64,000 nucleotides of DNA, from the NCBI GenBank assembly GCA_022711355.1, contig JAKLFE010000008.1:41455-105454 (forward strand). The letters are read 5' to 3'. Numbering within the stretch: the first letter of the stretch is position 1; each line of letters starts with the position of its first letter. This stretch comes from Spirochaetota bacterium. Lineage in GTDB: Bacteria; Spirochaetota; Spirochaetia; Treponematales; Rectinemataceae. Made by a program: the position numbers and the translations under genes. Positions 50,984 to 59,526 of the stretch are shown here, in pieces. The notes under the pieces were generated by a model that saw only the letters and a list, made by a program, of their open reading frames with translations, made no database searches and was not told the DNA's origin.

Positions 50984-51751
50984 ATGGTGGATATCGGAGA
51001 GCGAGAAAGCAGCCGAAACCGTTCGCTCGAAAGGGCGCTCAGCCTCCTTTCCATCCTCGAAGAGACGGGCAAGCCGCTGACCCTCACCGAGATCAGCACC
51101 AAGGCGCAGCTGCAAAAACCCACCGTGCAGCGGCTGCTCGGCGTGCTCGAGCGATACGGCTATGCCGAGCGATCACACAACAGGTATCACTTGGGTCCGG
51201 TCGTCCTACCCCTCGCCTATTCCTATATAATGGGAAACGAGCTCTCCCGCGTGGCCCTGCCGGTCCTCCAAGAGCTCGCATCGGTTTCCCAGGAGACGGC
51301 ATCCCTCTTCGTGCGCATCGGCTACTACCGCGTCGCGGTGCAAAGGGTCGAGGGCATCCATCCCCTCCGGTACGCGCTGCCCATCGGGCGGAGGCTCCCT
51401 CTCCATATGGGCGTCGGCAAAGTGCTCGCGGCCGCCCTGCCCGCGGATGAGCTGGCGGAGATGGTCGCCGGCCTGGGCGAAGTGCGGTACGCGAGGGGCG
51501 AAACCGTGTCGGGGGCGGAGCTGCTCGCGGAATTCGCCAGGGTCCGGGAGCAGGGCTACGCCCTGTCCCGCAATGAACGCGAGATGGGCGTCGCCTCGGT
51601 GGCGGCCCCCGTCTTCGACGCATCGCAGCACGTCGCGGCGGCGATTTCAGTAGCCGGATCCACGGATCGCATCGACTCTAAAGTCGATTCCATCATTCTG
51701 GAAGTGCGCCGCGCCGCGGCCTCCGCAGCGGAGCGTCTCGGCCGGCTCTGA
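50984..51751 (+). CDS. IclR family transcriptional regulator
   Basis: 255 residues; GGAGGGG 5 bases before the ATG. N-terminal winged helix (R-S-L-E-R-A-L-S-L-L-S-I-L, T-L-T-E-I-S-T-K-A-Q-L-Q-K-P-T-V-Q-R-L-L) and a C-terminal effector domain (L-P-L-H-M-G-V-G-K-V-L-A-A). It stands before a tripartite tricarboxylate transporter operon and probably controls it. Confidence 0.92.
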   Translation: MVDIGERESSRNRSLERALSLLSILEETGKPLTLTEISTKAQLQKPTVQRLLGVLERYGYAERSHNRYHLGPVVLPLAYSYIMGNELSRVALPVLQELASVSQETASLFVRIGYYRVAVQRVEGIHPLRYALPIGRRLPLHMGVGKVLAAALPADELAEMVAGLGEVRYARGETVSGAELLAEFARVREQGYALSRNEREMGVASVAAPVFDASQHVAAAISVAGSTDRIDSKVDSIILEVRRAAASAAERLGRL

Positions 51752-51991
51752 TTCGCGCGCGGATCCATACCCCGCAGTTACAGGCATCAGTCACACAAAA
51801 ATTACTTATATCGCTCCTCTTTTTCTTCCTCTGTACATCTTAGGCAGTTTTTTCTTGACAGATCACCAGAACGATGTTTCACTGTGTGGTACAGAGTTGC
51901 GTACACGGAAACACCTTGTACCCTTTTACTAACACACCAAGGAACCGCCGAATATGCTTTTAATCACAACTCTTTCTTAGGAGAGACAGCA
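51752..51991 (+). promoter_or_regulatory. AT-rich control region of the tricarboxylate transporter operon
   Basis: Far more AT-rich than its surroundings. A perfect TTGACA stands at 51855-51860 but no good -10 lies 16-18 bp after it. Several TGTAC/GTACA motifs nearby and a short CTGT...ACAG dyad could bind the IclR regulator. AGGAG precedes the tctB ATG. Confidence 0.4.
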
Positions 51992-52480
51992 ATGCGGAAA
52001 AGCCGTCTGATAGCCAGCAGCATATTCCTCGTGTTTTCAGCCGCGCTGATGATCGCCTCCGTGTCGATGGAGTACTACTCGTCGATCGGCCCCGGGCCCG
52101 GTTTCTTCCCCTTCTGGCTTAGCCTCATCCTCGGCCTGCTCTCGATCATCTGGATCGTGCAGATCGTGCGCTCCGCTCCCGCCAGCGCGAAAACGGAAGG
52201 CGAGGAAACGCTGTTCCCTCGCGGGGGCGGGCTCCTCAGGATCCTTTCGCTCTTCGGCGCCCTTTGCTTCATGATCGCCTTCATGGAGCCGCTCGGCTTC
52301 CAGCTCGCCATGTTCGCCTTCCTCGCGTTCCTCCTCGTCGCCCTCGGCCATGTCAAGACCTGGATGACCCTGATCATCGCGGGCATCGGAAGCTTTGGCC
52401 TGTTCCGCGTCTTCACGCTGCTGCTCGACGTGCAGCTGCCGCAATCGGCCATTCGGTTCCTGGCCGCCATCGGTCTTTGA
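51992..52480 (+). CDS. tctB: Tripartite tricarboxylate transporter small membrane subunit
   Basis: 162 residues with four hydrophobic segments; G-P-G-F-F-P-F-W-L-S is a TctB hallmark. Small membrane component of the tripartite tricarboxylate transporter. TctA follows after 12 bp. Start with AGGAG 9 bases upstream. Confidence 0.85.
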   Translation: MRKSRLIASSIFLVFSAALMIASVSMEYYSSIGPGPGFFPFWLSLILGLLSIIWIVQIVRSAPASAKTEGEETLFPRGGGLLRILSLFGALCFMIAFMEPLGFQLAMFAFLAFLLVALGHVKTWMTLIIAGIGSFGLFRVFTLLLDVQLPQSAIRFLAAIGL

Positions 52481-52492
52481 GGGAGGCCTACC

Positions 52493-54004
52493 TTGAGTGT
52501 CCTGCAGGATCTGTTGATGGGTTTCTCGGTCGCCCTCTCTCCGGGCAACCTGCTGTACGCCTTCTTAGGCAGCGCCTTCGGCACCCTCATCGGCGTGCTG
52601 CCGGGGATAGGCCCGGCGGCGGGAACGGCGCTCCTCATCCCGCTCACCGCGAGATTGCCCCCGACCGGCGCGATCATCATGCTCACGGCGATCTTCTACG
52701 GCACCCAATACGGCGGGACGATAACCAGCATCCTGCTCAACGTGCCCGGCGAGGCGGCCTCGGCCATCACGTGCATCGATGGCCACAAGATGGCGCTCAA
52801 GGGCCGCGCCGGCGCGGCCCTGAGCATCGCGGCGATCGGCTCCTTCATAGGCGGCCTGTTCGCCACGATAGCGCTCGTTTTCCTGGCGGGCCCCCTCACG
52901 AAAGTCGCCCTCGAATTCGGCCCCGTGGAGTTCTTCGCCCTGATGGTCCTCGGCATCTCCCTACTGATGGGCTTGGCGGGCAAATCCATGGTGAAGGCGC
53001 TGATGATGGGCATCCTCGGGCTGATTCTCGCCATGGTCGGCATGGATCCCGTGCGAGGCGCGCCGCGCTTCACCTTCGGGAGGATGGAGCTGATGGACGG
53101 CTTGAATTTCGTGCCGGTCATCATGGGCCTGTTCGGCCTGGCCGACATCCTGGAAAACGCCGAGGAGTCCTTGTCGTCGACCGTCAGCGCGAAGGTCGGC
53201 TCGCTGATGCCGAGCAAGCAGGAAATCAAGGACTCGGTCGGCCCTATCGCCCGCGGCTCCGTGCTGGGCACGGTCCTCGGGCTGATCCCGGGAATGACCG
53301 GCTCGATGGCCTCATTCCTGTCCTACTCGACCGAGAAGAAAGCCTCGAAGCACCCGGAAAAATTCGGGCAAGGCGCCATCGAGGGCGTCGCGGGGCCGGA
53401 AACGGCGAACAACGCGCACGCGAACGGCGCGCTTATCCCTCTCTTCACGCTCGGCATCCCCGCCTCGCCCACCGTGGCCGTCCTAATGGGCGCCTTCCTC
53501 ATGAACGGACTGATCCCGGGGCCCTTCCTGTTCCGCGAGCAGCCCGAGCTCGTGTGGGGCGTGATCGCGAGCTTCTTCGTCGGGAACGTCATCCTGCTGG
53601 TGCTCAACCTGCCCCTCGTCGGCGTCTGGGTGAAGATGCTGAAGATCCCCTATTCGATCCTGTTCGCGGTCATCCTGGCCTTCATGGTGATCGGAGCCTA
53701 CGGCGCGGAAAGCTCCATCTTCGACGTCTTCATCATGCTGCTGTTCGGCATCCTCGGATACGCGCTCAAGAAATTCGATTTCCCGCTGGCCCCCATGATC
53801 CTCACGCTCATCCTCGGGCCGACGATGGAACGCTCGCTCAGGCGGTCCATGGAAATGTCCCAGGGCGATTTCTCGATCCTGTTCGCGAGCCCCCTGGCCG
53901 CGACGCTCCTCGTGATCTCATTGGTCGTACTCGTCTCTTCCGCGCTCAAGGTCTTCCCGGGTACCGGGAAAGGCAAATCGGACAGCGGGAGCGTCGGGAA
54001 ATAG
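52493..54004 (+). CDS. tctA: Tripartite tricarboxylate transporter large membrane subunit
   Basis: 503 residues from a TTG start with GGGAGG upstream. Family segments: G-V-L-P-G-I-G-P-A-A-G-T-A-L-L-I-P, F-Y-G-T-Q-Y-G-G-T-I-T-S-I-L-L-N-V-P-G-E-A, and G-V-A-G-P-E-T-A-N-N-A-H-A-N-G-A. Forms the sodium- or proton-driven channel with TctB. Confidence 0.95.
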   Translation: MSVLQDLLMGFSVALSPGNLLYAFLGSAFGTLIGVLPGIGPAAGTALLIPLTARLPPTGAIIMLTAIFYGTQYGGTITSILLNVPGEAASAITCIDGHKMALKGRAGAALSIAAIGSFIGGLFATIALVFLAGPLTKVALEFGPVEFFALMVLGISLLMGLAGKSMVKALMMGILGLILAMVGMDPVRGAPRFTFGRMELMDGLNFVPVIMGLFGLADILENAEESLSSTVSAKVGSLMPSKQEIKDSVGPIARGSVLGTVLGLIPGMTGSMASFLSYSTEKKASKHPEKFGQGAIEGVAGPETANNAHANGALIPLFTLGIPASPTVAVLMGAFLMNGLIPGPFLFREQPELVWGVIASFFVGNVILLVLNLPLVGVWVKMLKIPYSILFAVILAFMVIGAYGAESSIFDVFIMLLFGILGYALKKFDFPLAPMILTLILGPTMERSLRRSMEMSQGDFSILFASPLAATLLVISLVVLVSSALKVFPGTGKGKSDSGSVGK

Positions 54005-54016
54005 CAAGGAGGGAAT

Positions 54017-54997
54017 ATGATCCTATCATCACTCCGGATGCGCGTGACGGTCCTGGCCGCGGCGTGCATGCTCTTGGCCGCCGTATCGGCGGGCGCGCAG
54101 GCCTTCCCCGCGAAGAACAAGGCGATCACCCTGATCGTCGGATTCTCGGCGGGCGGCAGCTCCGACGCGGGGGCGCGCATACTGGCGAGCGGGATGGAAA
54201 AGGTCCTCGGCGCCAAGGTCGAAGTGCTCAACAAGCCCGGCGCCTCGGGCCAGATCGGCTACACCATGCTTTCGCAGGCCAAGCCCAACGGCTACACCAT
54301 CGGCCTGGCCAGCCTTCCCGGCATCATGGTCAGCATCATGGACGCCGACCGCAAGGCCGCGTACAAGAAGGACAGCTTCCAGCCCATCGGGCTCCAGGTC
54401 CTGGACGCGGGCGTGCTCGCCGTCAAGGCGGACAGCCCCTACCAGTCCATCAAGGACCTCATCGAAGACGCGAAAGCGCGGCCGAGGAAGATCACCGTCT
54501 CCACCACCGGGCTTCAGACCGGCGACCATTTCTCCATCCTCCAGCTGCAGAAGCTCACGGGCGCGGAGTTCGCGATCGTCCACTTCGACGGCGCGGGTAC
54601 CGCGATGACCTCGCTCCTCGGCAAGAAGATCGATGCCTACGTGGGGAACGTGGGCGACGTGCTCTCGCAGCTCAAGTCGGGCGATATCCGCATCCTCGGC
54701 GTCATGGACACGCAGGAAAGCCCCTTCATGCCCGGGGTGAAGACCTTCGAATCCCAGGGCATCTCCCTCCTCGGCGGCTCGTGGCGCGGCTACCTGGCTC
54801 CCGCCGGCACGCCGAAGGCCATCGTGGACAAGCTCTCCGCCGCGATGAAGACGGCGCTCGAGACCGAGGAAGTCAAGTCGTCGATGGCCAAGCTCGGCCT
54901 CCAGATCCGCTACATGAACGCCGAGGAGTACACGAAGATCTGGGATGAGTACGGGACCGTCGTCAAAGAGCTCATTCCCCTCAGCAAGAACAAGTAA
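54017..54997 (+). CDS. tctC: Tripartite tricarboxylate transporter substrate-binding protein
   Basis: 326 residues with a signal peptide ending A-G-A-Q-A. Bug-family segments: I-T-L-I-V-G-F-S-A-G-G-S-S-D, N-K-P-G-A-S-G-Q-I-G, and G-A-G-T-A-M-T-S-L-L-G. AAGGAGGG precedes the ATG. It would bind a di- or tricarboxylate for the TctAB channel. Confidence 0.93.
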   Translation: MILSSLRMRVTVLAAACMLLAAVSAGAQAFPAKNKAITLIVGFSAGGSSDAGARILASGMEKVLGAKVEVLNKPGASGQIGYTMLSQAKPNGYTIGLASLPGIMVSIMDADRKAAYKKDSFQPIGLQVLDAGVLAVKADSPYQSIKDLIEDAKARPRKITVSTTGLQTGDHFSILQLQKLTGAEFAIVHFDGAGTAMTSLLGKKIDAYVGNVGDVLSQLKSGDIRILGVMDTQESPFMPGVKTFESQGISLLGGSWRGYLAPAGTPKAIVDKLSAAMKTALETEEVKSSMAKLGLQIRYMNAEEYTKIWDEYGTVVKELIPLSKNK

Positions 54998-55109
54998 GCC
55001 TCATTCTAGACGCGATGAATGCCACGCGCCGCCTCACGAACCGGGGTCCCGCCTCGCGGCGGGACCGCCGGGCGGGCGGCGCGCGGCGAAGGATATGGAG
55101 GGACCTGGG

Positions 55110-56078
55110 ATGGAGAAGATAGCGCTCGTCGGGCCGTATGGCTCCGATGTCCGATCAATGCTCGAAAAGCGGCTGGGCGGCGCCATGGAGCTCGTGTCGA
55201 TCCCCGACGCGGGGGGATTCGGCCGCCTCGCCGATATCGAGTACGTGATCCTGCGGGTCCTTCCCATGAACCGCGCCACGATCGAGTCGATGCCCAGGCT
55301 CAAGCTGATCCAGCGCTGGGGCGTGGGCTTCGACAAGGTGGACATCGCCGCCGCGGGCGAGCGCGGCATCCCCGTCGCCATCGCTCCCGGCGCCAATGCG
55401 GCTCCCGTATCGGAGCTGGCCCTGCTCCTCATGCTGGCCACGTACCGCAATCTCGTCGGGCTCCACAACGGGATCGTCCAGGGACGCTGGGAAAAAGAGA
55501 AGTTCATCGACAATTCCTTCATGATCAAGGGAAAGACCGTCGGCTTGATCGGCTGCGGGGCCATCGGCTCGCTGGTGGCGAAAAAGGCGCAGGCCTTCGG
55601 CGCCGAGGTCGTCTATTTCGACGCGCGCCGGCTGCCGGAAGAGACCGAGCGGGAGCTCGGCCTCAAGTATCTCGGGCTCGACGAGGTCCTGTCGACCGCC
55701 GATATCATCAGCCTTCATCTGCCGCTATTGGATAGTACCCGCGGGATGATCGGGGCGCGCGAGATCGGCCTGATGAAGCCGACCGCCATCCTCGTCAACA
55801 CGGCTCGGGGCGAGATCATGGATTCCGGCGCCCTCGCCGCGGCGCTGCGCGAGAAACGCATTGCGGGGGCGGGGCTGGACGTGTTCGATTCCGAGCCGCT
55901 CTCCCCGGAGAGCCCGCTCAGGAGCCTGGACAACGTCGTCATGACGCCCCATGTCGGCGGCAACACCGCGGACATGAGCGTCGAAATGGTCGATATCTGC
56001 CTGCAGAACATCTTGACGGTCCGCGACAAGAAGGAGCTTCCGGCGAAGGTCCTCGTCAACGGCCAGTTCTTGAAATAA
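55110..56078 (+). CDS. D-2-hydroxyacid dehydrogenase (phosphoglycerate dehydrogenase-like)
   Basis: 322 residues. Cofactor motif G-L-I-G-C-G-A-I-G, catalytic Arg in N-T-A-R-G-E, Glu in D-V-F-D-S-E-P and His in T-P-H-V-G-G. NAD(P)-dependent interconversion of 2-hydroxyacids and 2-oxoacids. It follows the TctC gene in the same direction; ATG at 55110 with GGAGGG upstream (an ATG at 55095 is possible). Likely part of the IclR-controlled catabolic cluster. Confidence 0.88.
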   Translation: MEKIALVGPYGSDVRSMLEKRLGGAMELVSIPDAGGFGRLADIEYVILRVLPMNRATIESMPRLKLIQRWGVGFDKVDIAAAGERGIPVAIAPGANAAPVSELALLLMLATYRNLVGLHNGIVQGRWEKEKFIDNSFMIKGKTVGLIGCGAIGSLVAKKAQAFGAEVVYFDARRLPEETERELGLKYLGLDEVLSTADIISLHLPLLDSTRGMIGAREIGLMKPTAILVNTARGEIMDSGALAAALREKRIAGAGLDVFDSEPLSPESPLRSLDNVVMTPHVGGNTADMSVEMVDICLQNILTVRDKKELPAKVLVNGQFLK

Positions 56079-56106
56079 AGCGTCCACGTGACGCATAGGA
56101 GCGAAA

Positions 56107-56805
56107 ATGCCTGTCGGATTCAGAGTGTTTCTCAAGCGCGAGCTTCCCTCCCCGGATATCGTGGAAGCCTTCAAGTCCCTGCCCCCCGCGAACGTCGCGG
56201 ACTGCATGGGCCGGCTCTGCGCTCTTTCTTCGCAAATCAGGCTCCTGTCCTCGCCGGACAAGCCCATCATGGCTGGCGTCGCCCTGACGGTGAAGGCGAG
56301 GCCGGGAGACAATCTCATGATCCACAAGGCCCTCAACATGGCCGGCCCCGGCGACGTGATAGTCGTCTCGAACGAAGGGGACCGCAGCCAGTCCCTGGTG
56401 GGCGAGATCATCGTGACCTACGCCCAGTACAAAGGCCTCGCCGGGCTCGTATTCGACGGCCCCATCCGCGACATCGACGCGATTTCCGAGATGGGCATCC
56501 CCGTCTACGGGACGGGCACGACCCCGGGCGGCCCGTACAAGGAGGGCCCCGGCGAGGTGAACGTGCCCATCGCCTGCGGCGGAATCCATATCGAGCCGGG
56601 CGACATCCTTCTCGGCGACGCCGACGGCGTCATCGTGATCCCCAAGCGCGATGCGGCCGGCATCCTGGCCGCCGCGCGCGCATTCTCGGCCAGCGACAGG
56701 GCGAAGGTCGAAGCCGCCGCGAACGGCACCGCCGACCGCGCTTGGGTGGATAAGACCCTGGCCGCCAAGAACTGCGAAATCGTCGACGCGATATACGGCG
56801 CATAG
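56107..56805 (+). CDS. RraA-like protein (4-hydroxy-4-methyl-2-oxoglutarate aldolase family)
   Basis: 232 residues. The fold signature G-P-G-D-V-I-V-V-S, G-L-A-G-L-V-F-D-G-P-I-R-D with the catalytic Arg-Asp, and a late G-D-A-D-G-V-I-V-I-P. Members either cleave 4-hydroxy-4-carboxy acids to pyruvate plus an oxoacid, or inhibit RNase E. The transporter context favours an aldolase or decarboxylase. The gene ends before a strong terminator. Confidence 0.85.
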   Translation: MPVGFRVFLKRELPSPDIVEAFKSLPPANVADCMGRLCALSSQIRLLSSPDKPIMAGVALTVKARPGDNLMIHKALNMAGPGDVIVVSNEGDRSQSLVGEIIVTYAQYKGLAGLVFDGPIRDIDAISEMGIPVYGTGTTPGGPYKEGPGEVNVPIACGGIHIEPGDILLGDADGVIVIPKRDAAGILAAARAFSASDRAKVEAAANGTADRAWVDKTLAAKNCEIVDAIYGA

Positions 56806-56824
56806 AACCGAAGCGACTGATTCC

Positions 56825-56861
56825 AAAGGCCGTTCGCGGATACCCCGCGAACGGCCTTTTT
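56825..56861 (+). terminator. Terminator of the tricarboxylate cluster
   Basis: A perfect 12-bp stem (56828-56839 with 56845-56856), extended by three A-T pairs, with a 5-base loop and TTTTT after it. Confidence 0.92.
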
Positions 56862-56865
56862 CCGG

Positions 56866-57090
56866 CCAGAGGTTCGAGGCATTCTCCCGGCCCAGGCGCA
56901 GAAGGGCCGAGGCGACGCTCGCGGCTCCCGCCGCCCGGGCGGAGCAGGCGTCCGCCTCGTACTCGTGCTTGCGCGGCCAAGCCGAGGATAGAGGCGCGGG
57001 AAGGACGGTCGCGGGTCCGGCCGCGAGGCCGGCGATGAGCGGCAGCGCGCGCTTCGAAGGCCCGGCGAAGCCGAAAGCGCCGTAGAGCGC
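56866..57090 (-). pseudogene. Remnant of an M48-type (Ste24-like) metallopeptidase
   Basis: On the minus strand one open piece reads Y-G-A-F-G-F-A, L-S-S-A-W-P-R-K-H-E-Y-E-A-D-A and N-A-S-N-L-W-P, matching the second half of CAAX-type M48 peptidases (S-R-R-H-E-Y-E-A-D-A). The catalytic H-E-x-x-H part and the end are missing, and the fragment runs into the terminator. It fills most of the gap 56862-57269; the rest shows nothing else. Confidence 0.55.
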
Positions 57091-57269
57091 GCCGGGCCTT
57101 CGGCACTTCGCCTGCGCGTTGCGCGACACTGCGATAGTCCGGCGCTGCCAGGAGCATCCCAAGGCCCAGCTCCGCGAGGCGGGATACCGCCGGAAGGGCC
57201 TTGGAGCATACGGGAATCGGAAGAAGGAGCGCTTTGCGCGGGATGCTCCCCTAAGCTACTATTGGCGGC

Positions 57270-58496
57270 GTGACCATCGACATCCTCTGCAAGGTCGTGG
57301 ACAACTACGGCGACATCGGCGTGGCCTACCGCCTCGCCAAGGCCCTCGCCGACCTCGATCCCGGCCTCTCCCTCCGCCTCCACGTCGACGACCTCGCCGC
57401 CTTCGCCTCCCTCTGCCCCGAGGTCGACCCGGCCGCCGAGGTCCAGGAGCTCCGCGGCTGGCAGCTCCTGCGCTGGGGCTCCCCGGCCGAGTGCCGCCTC
57501 GAGCCCCGCCCCCGCCTCGTCCTCGAATGCTTCGCCTGCGGCCGCCCCGAGGGCCTCGAGGAGCTCCTTTTCGACCCGGCCGACCCCGAGCCCCGGAGCG
57601 TCGTGAACATCGAGCACCTGAGCGCGGAGGGATGGGTCCCCGGCTTCCACCTCCTCCCCGCGGCCACCCGCTCAGGCCTCGTGCGCAAGACCTTCTTCAT
57701 GCCCGGCTTCGTCCCGGGCACGGGCGGCCTCCTCATCGACCGGGCCTTCCGCGAGGCCGCCTCCCGCTGGCGGGAAGCGCGCGCCGCCGGCCCCGGGCCC
57801 CTGGCCGCCGCCCGGGCCGAGCTCGCCGCCCGCCTCGGCCTGGCCCTGGCCCCCGGCGCCGCGGCCGCCTCCTGGCTCCCCCTGTTCTGCTACGAGCGGG
57901 ACTTCGCCGGCCTCGTGGCCCGGCTGGGGGCCTACGCGGGCGGGGGCTCGCCGGAGCCTTCCCCCGGTGCCTCGAAGCTTGTTGGCCGGCCCCTCCTCGT
58001 CCTCGCGGCGGCGGGCCGGAGCCAGGGCCCCTTCCTCGAGGCTTGGGAGGCCGCCGGCCGTCCCTTCCCGGCCATAGCCCTCCCCTTCCTCCCCCAGGAG
58101 GCCTGGGACGAGCTCCTCCTCGCCGCGGACTTCTCCGTGGTGCGCGGCGAGGAATCCCTGGCCCGCGCCGCCCTCGCCGGCCGGCCCTTCCTCTGGCAGG
58201 CTTACCGCCAGGAGGGCGGCTACCAGCAGGTCAAGGTCCGGGCCCTCCTCGAGCTCCTCCGCCCCCGCCTCGGGCCGGCCGACTTCGCCCTCCTCGAGGC
58301 AGCCTGGCTCGCCTTCAACGAGGAGCGGCCGGCTCCCGGCCCGGGCCCCGGGAGCCCCGGGGCGGAGCCGCCCCTCCCGGCCCTCCTGGGCCGCGCCGAG
58401 GCCCTGGGCCCCGCCTTCGAGGCCTTCGCCGCCGGGATCGGGGGCCTCGGGGACCTGGCCGCCAACCTCGTGACATTCATCCGCGAAATCGTGTAG
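57270..58496 (+). CDS. earP: EF-P arginine 32 rhamnosyltransferase
   Basis: 408 residues from GTG. EarP hallmarks: C-K-V-V-D-N-Y-G-D-I-G with the catalytic Asp, F-C-Y-E-R, and the late R-G-E-E-S-L-A-R-A ... W-Q-A-Y nucleotide-sugar site. It transfers rhamnose from dTDP-rhamnose onto Arg32 of EF-P. The efp gene follows 104 bp downstream and carries that Arg. Confidence 0.93.
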   Translation: MTIDILCKVVDNYGDIGVAYRLAKALADLDPGLSLRLHVDDLAAFASLCPEVDPAAEVQELRGWQLLRWGSPAECRLEPRPRLVLECFACGRPEGLEELLFDPADPEPRSVVNIEHLSAEGWVPGFHLLPAATRSGLVRKTFFMPGFVPGTGGLLIDRAFREAASRWREARAAGPGPLAAARAELAARLGLALAPGAAAASWLPLFCYERDFAGLVARLGAYAGGGSPEPSPGASKLVGRPLLVLAAAGRSQGPFLEAWEAAGRPFPAIALPFLPQEAWDELLLAADFSVVRGEESLARAALAGRPFLWQAYRQEGGYQQVKVRALLELLRPRLGPADFALLEAAWLAFNEERPAPGPGPGSPGAEPPLPALLGRAEALGPAFEAFAAGIGGLGDLAANLVTFIREIV

Positions 58497-58600
58497 AATG
58501 GCTCCCTGAACCCGTAAAAAAGCCGGCCTGCCCCTCGGGGGGCGGGAGCCGCCTTGGGCGGCCATCCGGCGCACTTCATATGCAGGCAAGGAAACCACCT

Positions 58601-59167
58601 ATGCTGATGACCTCCGATATCAAGGGCGGGACCGTCTTCAAGAGCGGCAACGACGTCGTCGTCGTCCAGCGCATGCTCGGCATCAAGGGCGGCCGCAACG
58701 GCCAAGTCAAGCGGCTCCGCGTCAAGAGCATCCTCACCGGCCAGACCTCCGAGCTCGGCCTGGACATGGGCGAGAAGTTCGAGGACGTCTCCCTCGACTA
58801 CCACAAGATGAAGCTCTCCTACATCGACGGCGAGACCTGGGTCTTCATGGACCAGGACAGCTTCGAGCAGTTCGAGCTGACCAAGGAAGACCTGGGCGAC
58901 AACGCCGGCTACATGACCCCCGAGGACGACTTCGAGGTCGAGGTCGCCTTCTACGAGGGCAAGCCCGTCGGCGTCACCCTGCCCACCTCCATCGTCCGCA
59001 CCATCACCTACTGCGAGCCCGGGGTCAAGGGCGACACCTCCGGCAAGACCTTCAAGCCGGCCACCCTCGACACGGGGGTCCAGTGCAACGTCCCCCTGTT
59101 CTGCGACATCGGCACGAAGATCCTCTTCGACACCCGCGACGGGACCTTCATCGAGCGCGCGAAGTAA
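58601..59167 (+). CDS. efp: Translation elongation factor P, arginine type
   Basis: 188 residues from the ATG at 58601 (AAGGAAA upstream). Starts M-L-M-T-S-D-I-K-G-G; the modified-loop residue in K-G-G-R-N-G falls exactly at Arg32, the EarP target, which supports this start over 58580. C-terminal G-V-T-L-P, T-G-V-Q-C-N-V-P-L-F and D-T-R-D-G-T-F-I-E-R follow the EF-P pattern. Relieves ribosome stalling at polyproline. Confidence 0.95.
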   Translation: MLMTSDIKGGTVFKSGNDVVVVQRMLGIKGGRNGQVKRLRVKSILTGQTSELGLDMGEKFEDVSLDYHKMKLSYIDGETWVFMDQDSFEQFELTKEDLGDNAGYMTPEDDFEVEVAFYEGKPVGVTLPTSIVRTITYCEPGVKGDTSGKTFKPATLDTGVQCNVPLFCDIGTKILFDTRDGTFIERAK

Positions 59168-59251
59168 TCCTAAAGGGGGAGCGCCCCCTCGAATGCGGCT
59201 CATCCGATCAAGCCGGCGCGAGCCTTTCTACGACAACGCAGGGCAGGGCCT

Positions 59252-59308
59252 GCCCGGAAAAAAACGGCGATCCGCTCAAGACTCGCGGACCGCCGTTTTT
59301 TTTCGGGC
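59252..59308. terminator. Bidirectional terminator between efp and the beta-helix gene
   Basis: A ~22-bp stem with one mismatch and one wobble pair, including a run of A opposite a run of T, works in both directions. The remaining bases to 59526 show no gene. Confidence 0.85.
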
Positions 59309-59526
59309 ACCCGCCGCCCTACTCCGACGCCTCGAAGCGCCGCGGCGCTCATCCCCGTCGCGCCGGCCGCCCCGTTCCCGCCCCGCCACGGCACACGGAC
59401 GGGACTCAAGCATTCAAGACGCGGCTCCCCCTGCCTCCAGCGTCCTCGGCGTCGCCTACCGCGATGCGCGGCGCCTGCGGTCGCTTCCGGCACCCCCACT
59501 CCGTCCCGGCGGCGGCGACTCCCCGC

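Noticed and set aside
51885..51905. Possible sigma-54 promoter (TGGTAC then TTGCG) before tctB
   Set aside because: The spacing between GG and GC is 9 bases instead of the required 10, and the -24 box is not consensus.
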